Origin: Lactifluus volemus
Lineage: Eukaryota > Basidiomycota > Agaricomycetes > Russulales > Russulaceae
Direction of reading: 5' to 3'
Length of the DNA stretch: 21,619 nt
Assembly: GCA_022376515.1 (NCBI GenBank)
Contig: WTXI01000497.1
Span: forward strand, 1-21,619
Position 1 is the first letter of the stretch. Every line of letters begins with the position of its first letter. Of the stretch, positions 1 to 8,550 are shown one piece after another. Position numbers and translations under genes: made by a program. Below the pieces are notes generated by a model, which was not told where the DNA came from, did not search any database, and saw only the letters and a list, made by a program, of their open reading frames with translations.

Positions 1-234
1 TAAGATCACACAGATCACAGTAATCTCTTCGCGATCGAGTACCTTAAGGATCACCCGACCATTACGCGAGACGAATTCGGCAAAGTCTGGAACAGTTTGG
101 ACGTGGAAACTGTCACGGTAAGTGTCATATATGTATGGTACGCGTGATCTCTAATCGTAACATGTATACAGCGCTACAAGCAACTGGAACTCGAGAGAAA
201 GCAAGAAAAGAAAGGCAAATCGAACAGAAAGTGA
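1..234 (+). CDS. 3' end of an unidentified protein-coding gene (partial)
   Basis: The reading frame is open after an in-frame TAA at 1-3, which probably lies in an intron. Likely acceptors are the AG at 12-13 or 19-20. Coding then runs to 117, a GTAAGT intron occupies 118-171 (54 bp, phase 0, ending ATACAG), and the last exon runs from 172 to a TGA at 232-234. The joined C-terminus contains NLFAIEYLKDHPTITRDEFG followed by a very Lys/Glu/Arg-rich helix ending GKSNRK. The stretch EFGKVWNSLD...RYKQLE loosely recalls the third helix of an HMG box, but this is too weak to name. The basic tail suggests nucleic-acid binding or nuclear/nucleolar location; that is inference only. Most of the gene lies left of the window. 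Confidence 0.6.
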
Positions 235-411
235 TAAAGGTAAGCACAGTGCTATTATCCCTCGCTTCACGCACCAACGATCTTGGCCTTCCGACTTAGA
301 AATGATTCGCAATGGGCCGGCCCGATCGGGCGAGGTGATCGTGATGTAATAATAAAATCGCGAACGGATTCGATTGTGTAATTCCCCAGTAAATATGAAA
401 TAAATGAATAT

Positions 412-655
412 CGATTGAATTCGACCCAATTTGATCTGATTTGAACGCGTAATCAATTGGATTCGATCTGATTCAATCTACCAATCAATTGAATTCGACC
501 CAATTTGATCTGATTTGAACGCGTAATCAATTGGATTCGATCTGATTCAATCTACCAATCAATTGAATTCGATCCAGTTTGATCTGATTTGAATGGGTAA
601 TCAATTGGATTCGATCTGATTCAATCTACCAATCAATTGAATTCGATCCGATTAA
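412..655. repeat. 74-bp AT-rich tandem repeat (minisatellite), about 3 copies
   Basis: The block TCGAYCCARTTTGATCTGAT recurs at 421, 495 and 569, and its start recurs again at 643, giving an exact 74-bp period. Units differ at only a few positions (for example ACCCAATTT versus ATCCAGTTT, ACGCG versus ATGGG). Each unit alternates AATTGAATTCGAT with AATTGGATTCGATCTGATTC, so it carries internal near-inverted copies. Similar but degraded sequence continues to about 720. No open frame crosses it. Confidence 0.93.
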
Positions 656-760
656 ACCGAGTATTCAATTGAATTTGAGCGTATTTAATTGTATTCGATC
701 TCAGATTGAATTCAATCACAAATAGTCTCACATATTGATAAAAATCGAATTGATTCAATT

Positions 761-790
761 TACTTTAATTTACTTTAATTTACTTAAATC
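761..790. repeat. Short tandem repeat, 10-bp unit TACTTTAATT, 3 copies
   Basis: TACTTTAATT is present at 761-770 and 771-780, with a degenerate third unit (TACTTAAATC) at 781-790. It lies between the 74-bp minisatellite and a palindrome, within one AT-rich tract. Confidence 0.85.
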
Positions 791-804
791 GACTTTTGAC
801 TGGG

Positions 805-831
805 TTTCAAAATTGATCATCAATTTTGAAA
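805..831. repeat. Perfect AT-rich palindrome, 13-bp arms with 1-nt centre
   Basis: TTTCAAAATTGAT at 805-817, a C at 818, and the exact reverse complement ATCAATTTTGAAA at 819-831. There is no T-run or neighbouring gene end to suggest a terminator. It sits at the right edge of the AT-rich repeat tract and could extrude as a cruciform. Confidence 0.9.
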
Positions 832-839
832 GTCACAAT

Positions 840-3046
840 TTTCGCAAGCACAGTCTCAGTACAGTCTCTTGATGATGCCCGCTATTTGAGCAACATACAG
901 ATCCCATCGGTGGCTGTGTGGAGAAGCTGCAGATTGTGTCCTACATGCTTCCGACGCCGTTGTCGCTGCGTTCGCGTAATCCGTCGTTCACATGCGATGT
1001 CTGACCAATACCGCAAAGTGGGGCGATACCCGTGCAACTTGTGTGAGGCGTGTTTAGTTATGTTATTGACTTGCCCAGTTGTGAGGAGGAAAAGCCCTAA
1101 CTGAACGAATCGTGACTAAGGCAATTGAACCCGATGTGCCTGTTCAAGTAGACCCTGACCGAGAACACCATGGTGGGTTCATCAGAAAACACAGATGTTC
1201 TTATTTTGATGTATCGAATTATAAACGTGAATTCTAAGAAAGCGGCCGTAGCAAGGGGGCTATGCAACGTCTTACCCATGGGTGGGTGGCTACAGTATGA
1301 GAAATATTGCAAATCGGTCCTGAGCGGGAGGCGACGACTGCATGGTAGACCGTGACTACCCGTACTGTACATGAATTTACACCGCCGCAAGGGACCCGCC
1401 ACTTGTCTGGGTTATTATTGAAAGCCCGGGCCCGTGAACGGGGGTAGACATTGAGCTCAGCTGCGACACATTGGGAATGTCCGTGGGACGTCAAGCGACC
1501 AAGGGCGAGCTCGTAATGCGAAGATCAAGGGTTGAAAAGCTTGAATGATCGACGTCGCACATTTGGATATACCTCGTGGCGTGCATGGTGCTCATGTGAG
1601 GTTCAGGTGGTTTACGCGGAGGCCGTGGAATTATCGTCGAGATGTTCAGGTTCGGTGGAAGTAGCAAGTCAAGTGATCGTACTGCGCAAGTCGTGGCACG
1701 TGTGGCGGAGTTTCGGGTAGCGTTGGAGGGAAAAGACTGGAAGACTGCACGATTCCAAAGTCCTTAAATACGCAGGAACACGTAGCTACTTATAGTATAG
1801 GAAGGTGCTTTCGTATGGGCAAAAAAAAGTAATCCTACGAAACTGACGGAATGCGAGTACCACGGGAGCTGAACAAAAAATAAAGGGCGTCAGTGCGGCA
1901 CACCCGCACCGGGTCCGATGCGGAAAGAGGGAACGTCGCCAAGGTGGCGTTTGCAGCGCGTGCGACAGCGCGAAGGGTGCGGCCTGGTGGCGTACCGGTA
2001 GCCCAGGATCTTGTGAAAAGTACCGGAGACGACGGGGCGAGGATAGTTTGGGGAAGGAGAGACGAGGGCGGGGAGAGAAGAGAGGAAAAAATGTACGATT
2101 TCGAGGTTAGCGGCCACGGTGGAGGTTTACAGAGTGGGAAGTAAACCTCGTGCGGTGTATGGAGCGCTAATCGCGGACTTCGCGCAGCATGCACTGACAG
2201 CGCTCGGTGGCGAAGCGCGTGTTATCGTGATGATGCCGCAACAATGGGAACGACGCTGATGTGATAGGTCGACCACGTCTTTTCATTCAAAAAAAAAAGA
2301 GTACTGTATTATTATACTGCGACGTGTAACTACTACAGTACGTGGTAGGGGAAATACTGCATGCCCAGGTCCCAAGCTTGGGAATGTCCCGAGAAGACAG
2401 CTCCGTTGTTTGCCCCCTCCTTCGGGGTTTTAGTTAACGTACTGTATTCAAGTGGCGGAAGTGACTGATCTTGGGAGGGTGTTGAGTAACAGCCATACCT
2501 TGTTTGTAATTGACGAACCACGGAGGTAGACGCCAGTGCCTGATCGATCCCCGGACCGCGGTTACTACGACTACAGTTCGTCCGATCCAGCGGAAATCGA
2601 CAAGATTTATATCTATATACTCTTTCTGTCGAATGCATTGCTTGTACTAACTCGGCAGCCCTCTTCACTCCGTTTTCTCGCTCAAGTCTTGCTCAATCAC
2701 CACAAGCTTGTTAGTACTATGAATGGCCGTATTCCATACTTTTCTTTGAGAGAGAAATCGTGGGGTGTAGTGACATGAACCTGTGTCGGAGTTTACAATG
2801 GCAAGCTTACAAAATCTCGCGATCTATATACTTAGCGCTCGAGAACCACCGAACGGAGTCTGAAATATACCGTGTGACTTTGCGTGACTGAGTCGAGATA
2901 ATCTTAGTACTAAATACGGAACGTACATCTTCCGCAATTAAGTGGTACGGACTTGACCTTCTTTTCCAGATGCGGGCAGTGGGTCGATACTACCGGATTA
3001 TTCAACTGACATATTGGAAAATGACCGGCCGTGTGGCGACGCCTCG
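840..3046. other. Gene-poor stretch, no supported gene
   Basis: Open frames here are at most about 120 codons, overlap on both strands, lack recognisable motifs and do not chain through plausible introns. The longest are at 1835-2194 (-) and 2333-2668 (-). Local features are simple: homopolymer A runs near 1820 and 2288, and a small GC hairpin around 2413-2432. It may hold the upstream region and unrecognised 5' exons of the lipid methyltransferase gene, because an acceptor-like TTTTCCAG ends at 2969 and the frame is open from there. Confidence 0.5.
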
Positions 3047-5069
3047 ATGTCAGCGGGGGCCGTTAAAAGCTGCTCTTCTGCTGGGGCAGAAATCATGGCG
3101 TCCTCCCGTAACCTCTCCATTCCGTACCCTCGGCCCCCAACTTTCCAATCAATGTTTACTGCCTTCGGTAGACTGTCGCCCATCTCCTCTACGCCTCCCA
3201 TTCTAATCATCTCGTAGCTAGGCACTCTGTGTTGGCAAGTCTCGAGCAAGCCGTCGAGACGGGTTGCTTAGAGATCGAAGAATCCGGACTGGTTCACCGA
3301 TTTGGATCGTACAAAGACGGTGCAAATTATGTCCGCGTTACTGTTGTAAACGATTCATTCTGGCCGCAAATGTTATTGTGAGTGTTAGTCACTACGGGGG
3401 ATGTTGACTTGGCGACTGACTTGCATTCACCAGTCATGAAGACCTAGGCTGTATGTCGTATGTCCTTCTAGGACGTCTGCAATGATTGAATCTTTGCAGT
3501 CAGTGAAGCATACATGATTGGTAATATCGAACTTGACTCGGACAATTTAGCGAATGTCATGAAAGTCAGCGTTCTCATTGATGACGACCATATTGTGGTG
3601 TTGACGCCATACCTTTTCAGCTCTGGCTCGATAACCAGTCTAGAATGGTCTCTCTCACCTCCGTTTTCAAGCGGTTTAATCTGGCCTTGTCCGGATTGTA
3701 CAGTGCTTTTCTCGGACAAACCCTCACCCAAGCCCGATTCAACGTCGTTGCAAGTTATGACCAATCGAACGAGTTGTTCAAGGTTTGTGCTTCTTAACGC
3801 CTGCCACTTCTCGGAGTTAATCGGTCACACGTTGTCAGGCCTTCTTAAGCAAAGAGATGATGTACTCGTGTGCTCTATGGAGTGACAAAGAAGGCGGCGT
3901 TGACGGCGATTTACTGCCAAGGTCAGGGGATCACAGTACAGATCTCGAGATGGCACAACTACGGAAGATCCATTACGTTCTTCGCAAAGCACGTGTCAAG
4001 CGTGGACATCGGATCCTGGAAATTGGTTCGGGCTGGGGGGGTCTTGCCATCGAGGTTTGCTAGAATTATCATCCATCTTGGGGTCACAACGTTGACACAT
4101 TCTCTTCGAACCAGGCAGCGCGGACCTTTGGATGTGAAGTAGACACTCTTACGTTGTCGGTTGAACAGAAAAAGCTAGCCGAAGAACGCATACGTGAAGC
4201 TGGTCTGGACCATCTCGTTCGCGTTCACCTAATGGACTATCGGCAAATCCCCCCAGATTTTGAAAAGAAGTTTGATGCTTTCGTAAGCATTGAAATGGTC
4301 GAGGTGAGTTTTGTTGGGTGCATGAAGTAATATATTATTGACCCCACGACCTGTAGCATGTTGGCCCAAAGGTGGAGTAACTCTTAAAGAAGTGAAGACA
4401 GATAGCTAATCAGCGCGTCCTTTTCCAAAGTACTATCCAGCCTACTTCAAGGTCATGGACAAAGCCCTCAAATCCACAAATGCAGCCGCTGTAGTGACTT
4501 GCACGTCTCGTCCAGAGTCAAGATATTCCGGGTATCAGTACGTGATGTTTTGACCCACTGCCCTTTACCGTAATGGACCCCTCATTCTTTTGTAGATCCG
4601 AAGATTTTGCAAGGAAATATATTTGGCCAAATGCGGTCATCCCATCCGCCACTGCTCTAATAAACGCCGTGAATGCTGCCACGCAGGGTCGCTTTACTGT
4701 CGAAGGAGTTGAGAACCATTCCGCTCGTATGTATTCAGTTCTTGTTCAGTACCCGCAAATCTCCTCAACCCTGTCTGCAGACTACCCGAGGACCCTCAGA
4801 GAATGGGACAACCGCTTTGTGACAAACGTCACCCCCAAAATCCTCGCGAAGGACTTCCCCTCCGCGGCAATGGATCCTGCAAATTTTGAGATGCTGTGTA
4901 GGAAGTGGCGTTACCTCTTTGCATACGCAAGTGCAGGCATGGGATCTGGTTATGTCACCTGCCATATGTTCACATTCATTCGCTCCGTATGTGTTTTGGT
5001 ACATCTGACTATGCTTTGACCTCTCGCTGACTTGTACTCGTGGCGCAGGACGATAAACCGTGTGTATAA
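3047..5069 (+). CDS. Cyclopropane-fatty-acyl-phospholipid synthase-like SAM methyltransferase
   Basis: Exons: 3047-3167, 3218-3377, 3434-3450, 3500-3564, 3621-3782, 3839-4054, 4115-4303, 4357-4371, 4431-4537, 4596-4726, 4781-4986, 5049-5069. They join to about 469 aa, a usual length for the family. The protein belongs to the group that transfers a methylene from S-adenosylmethionine to a cis double bond of a phospholipid acyl chain. Motifs: DLGFSEAYM about residues 98-106, NVVASYDQSNELF about 162-174, SAM-binding LEIGSGWGG about 235-243, LSVEQ about 260, SIEMVEHVG about 305-313, and VENHSAHYPRTLREW about 389-403. The C-terminus has KWRYLFAYASAGMGSGY, typical of fungal members. No N-terminal membrane helices are seen, unlike sphingolipid C9-methyltransferases, but upstream exons cannot be excluded because the frame stays open back to about 2970. 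Two exons are only 17 and 15 nt. Exact substrate is not provable. Confidence 0.92.
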
Positions 5070-7496
5070 CGGGTGGTCTGCATCATATGGGATAGATCGA
5101 GCTATGGACGCTGTCGTATTCTTTCATTAAAGGGCCTCGAGTAGTTGCACGGACAATCTTTCAGCTTTATTTATGATTAAGATTTGTATTGTATTTTTTT
5201 CGAACTCAATATACCCATCGGCTGTGCTGAACGAGCTCATATATACATCTGATCTCTCAATGTCAATGGAGACAGGCAGGGAGTCGACAATTCTCGAGTT
5301 CCAGCGTGGGAGGACGATAACCCCTTCAAGTTAAGTTTGTTCCCGCGATTGAAGTGATGGTTGACAGGCGAATTGAATCGAACCCGGTCGCCCAGGGAAA
5401 AACCTCTTAGCCAAGCAATACATAACGCGTGGAGAAGGTTCTTAACTTCAAAGTCGAAAAACAACCAGGAACAGCAAGGAACGAAGGCTAGTAGTATGTG
5501 TGGTAAAAACGGCAAAACATATACGGCGACCATGAGGCGCGGCGATCTGTGGAGTGGGAGCGGTGTGCCTTGGCGGCCTTAGGCATGTAATGGCGCCGTA
5601 AACAGCATCGATTGGCTATGGCAGGAGCAAAACATTGGGTGTCCGGGGATTAGCCAGCTGGGATTGAGACGTAGTATCATTTGAAAACTGCATTACCCCA
5701 AAATGTCGGAATGCTGAGAGGCCTAGATGAGGGCCAAGTGGAGTGCTGTACAATCCCGAATTTCTGTGCTCAGTCACACTCTGGTCACCATATTTTAAAC
5801 TCCGTTCGGTTGTTCTGTCAGGATTTCCATACGGTAGATCGTGAGACTCAGATACTGTAGCGTTGTCACGGTTCAGGGCCGCATTTTTGCCGAGCCGATT
5901 TACGGCTCAATCTGGCAAGCCGCTCATGAACGGCTCATGAACGGCTCAAAGCCCAGATCGGTCCCATATATGGTGCCAAGATATAAGCTCAGCCTGGCGA
6001 CACCGCGTGCTTCATTATCAAAAGACCCTTTGCTTCTTTTCATGTGCAGGAAAATGAGTAGCGAGGAGGCACAAGTCAATGTTCCTGAGTCCCTTAGGCC
6101 CGAGCTACTTGAATTACAAGTGCACAATGAGTGTCTGGATCAGAGGGAGCATCAATGGGAATGGGCTTGCCTTTCAGTCACTGAGAGGCTCTGATACTCA
6201 GGTGCACCATGGGGTTCATGCTAAGATACAGTGCTGTTCCCACCACCAGCCCGCAAGAGCCCTCAAATCAAAGGACTGGGAACAACTGAGGAAGTCGTGC
6301 ATTGCGGATAGTGACTCGGGGCTGATGAAAGCCCACTGAATGGCCAAGTAAATATAGCGGAAATGGGAGTGATAGGCCATGAAACAGGGAAGGAGGTTGC
6401 GGTAACTCTGCCAGTGCAGACCACTCAAGCGACTCGATGGATGTGGGAGCCTGAGTGAAGCAGGATACAGACTCTGATCATGACACGTCTCTAGTAGTTA
6501 GTTATCCTTGAAGAAATATCGAAATCAAACATCGATGATGCAAACCACTGGCACAACGACGCGCCGCTGTGACGCTGTCCACATCCCACCCTCTTTCGGA
6601 AAGGGTAGAGTTATTCCCGCCTCGCCTAACAGTTGGAGTGCGACATGATCGCCAGACACCATGGAGGCGCAGCGTACAGTGGAAAAAATTGAAATTGCGT
6701 TACCTCTAATCTAAGTTACTCGGTGTCAAACAAGCTTTCACTGGCACGAAGCGATTCCGTTTTTGGCACTTAGCTTGGATGGAATCGATGGATAAGCTAG
6801 TTGAAGAACGGACAGGGACAACGGACCTAATTGAGGAATAACCCAGGATACCCAGGTCCCAGGCACTCCCTGCTGGCATAAGGAATGATCTACTTACGAC
6901 TTGAATAGGACGGAATAGAAAACACGTTTTGCGGCATTTATATGGAGAATTCTGTGGGTGCTCAACTGTAGGTACTGGCCGCCAGTGTGTGACCCCACTG
7001 CTGGAGTCCCATCATGATTCCCCTCCAACAAAGGTGAGAAACTTCTCTTTCCTCAAGCTCAGGAGAAACGGACAGGTCCACTTTGATGGAAGGAAAGGAT
7101 AGCTTTGATGAAGGATAACCAATCAAGAGGCTTCCCGCCAGTATGCCAGATTGGCACCAAGAATGGGCCCGTACCGCTGTGTCAAAAAACCATGGACCGT
7201 TTTCTCATGTCAAAGATTGTATACATCATAGATACGCCTGACCCCTTTTCGAAGTTCTGATCCCAGTCTCAAGTCTAGCCTAGCAAAGGAAGCGGGGTGT
7301 GAATGCTCTCCAATGCACAGGTGACACAGCGAGGAAGAGGAGAATCGAGTACATTTGCGTCATGTAAAAGAGATGAGCATAGCGATCGCCGCAGAGGGAT
7401 ATCATAACATATCGGACGCACAAACATCGTCGCGCCTTTGCGAGGGTAGTTGGTATACAATAGCTTTGTGGGTTTACACAACATGCTGACGCTGAA
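5070..7496. other. 2.4-kb stretch without a supported gene
   Basis: This interval separates the 3' ends of the convergent lipid methyltransferase and ARL2 genes. It is far longer than two 3' UTRs need. The longest frame is 5841-6194 (+), 117 codons, without recognised motifs. Around 5892-5950 there are short GAGCCG/CGGCTC hairpin arms and two tandem copies of an 11-mer (CGGCTCATGAA). Near 7080-7120 a ~20-bp TTTGATGGAAGG-type block is imperfectly duplicated. This is compatible with old mobile-element debris, but no terminal repeats, transposase or reverse-transcriptase motifs are visible. Confidence 0.45.
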
Positions 7497-8389
7497 CTAA
7501 GATACTTCAGGAGGCGGCGTTTTTAGAACTGGTGGGACCGTGACTGTAGCCCCATCTGTGAAAGTGCTGTAGTATAGTCGACTAGCAACTTCGCCCACAA
7601 CCCAATTTAGTCCCTCCAGAAGGTTGTATCCAGTCACTGCACTGCATGAAACAATGCGCCATTGATGGGACTTTATTCCAGAAAGATCCAACACCTTAAA
7701 GAGAACCCACGTCAGCCGAGAGCCCCCTTCGGTCAAGTAAGTCACCGGAACTGGCCTGTCCTATTTCTTGGTCCGTCATAGAGCCCTGAATGTCTTGTTT
7801 GTTGGCAAAGACAAGCAAAGATGCACCTGCCAGTCTCTGAAAATAGACGGTCATGTATGGGAGACACCAGCAGACATAACGTAAAGACATACGTCTTCGA
7901 GGAGTAGACTATGTAGCTCTTCCTTGCAGTCACCCATACGCGATCTATCTCCAGAATCGACAACCCAAACAAGTGCATCTGTCTGTTCAAAGTAGTTTCG
8001 CCAGTACGGACGGAGCGTCCGTTGACCGCCCACATCCCCTGAGAGCATTCAGGTGGATAACAAAGAAGCAATTGAAGCGTTTGCCGCCCACGAACATATG
8101 TTCAAAGTGTAGCTTTTTGAAACTTGAGCAGTTGTCCCTTGAACGATAAGGGGTAATCTCACCGGCCATGCACGAATGTCTTGATATTAAATCCCAAAGT
8201 TGGACTCACACCCGTGATATCTTCACCGTTCAGCTTCTTCAATATCGTGGTCTTTCCAGCATTGTCAAGGCCGCTGCCGAAAATTCATTCTAACTCGAAA
8301 CCTCTTAGATCGGGGGTGACTTACAGAAAGAGAAGCCTCATCTCCTTTTCCTTCCGCCTATTCTTCCGTATTATGGTGAGTAGTCCCAT
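7497..8389 (-). CDS. ARL2: ADP-ribosylation factor-like GTPase, ARL2 type
   Basis: Exons on the minus strand: 8389-8325, 8273-8163, 8112-8096, 8038-7893, 7836-7756, 7694-7497, giving 205 aa. ARL2 (Cin4/Alp41 in yeasts) is a small GTPase acting with tubulin-folding cofactors in microtubule biogenesis. Seen: [16 protein letters not shown] amphipathic start, P-loop GLDNAGKT (residues 23-30), switch I SPTLGF with Thr48, switch II WDVGGQ (65-70), NKQD (125-128), SAV (158-160). [12 protein letters not shown] and [12 protein letters not shown] also fit ARL2 better than ARF. Exon 3 is 17 nt and encodes YTLNI. The last intron (7695-7755) begins GC (CAG/GCCAGT); joining there keeps family length exactly. 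The C-terminus runs about 20 residues beyond the usual ARL2 end, finishing TPPPEVS. Divergent from eIF5B. Confidence 0.95.
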
Positions 8390-8550
8390 AAGAGTATGAA
8401 AAGAGGCAGCGGTAAATAGAGATCCGAGTCGCAGGTCCGGACCGACGACGACTCGCGATACAATCTCGGTACCGGATCAACATTCTGACTGCGACGCGAC
8501 GCTCACTGATTATAATACACCCTACTTTCCTCCACTATTACGTTGAAATC
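8390..8550. promoter_or_regulatory. Bidirectional promoter interval between ARL2 and eIF5B
   Basis: Only 161 bp separate the two divergent start codons, so both core promoters and 5' leaders must lie here. Visible elements are a TATA-like TATAATAC at 8511-8518, 33-40 bp before the eIF5B ATG, and two perfect palindromes, GGTCCGGACC (8434-8443) and CGGTACCG (8468-8475), which could be factor sites. A run TTTCCTCCACTATTACG precedes the eIF5B ATG. Start sites cannot be fixed from sequence alone. Confidence 0.7.

Noticed and set aside
412..655. CRISPR-like array
   Set aside because: The 74-bp units are contiguous tandem repeats with no unique spacers, and the setting is eukaryotic.
826..1104. 92-codon frame starting MKVTIFAST
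   Set aside because: Cys/Arg-rich with no recognised motif, no promoter signal, and starting inside the AT-rich palindrome.
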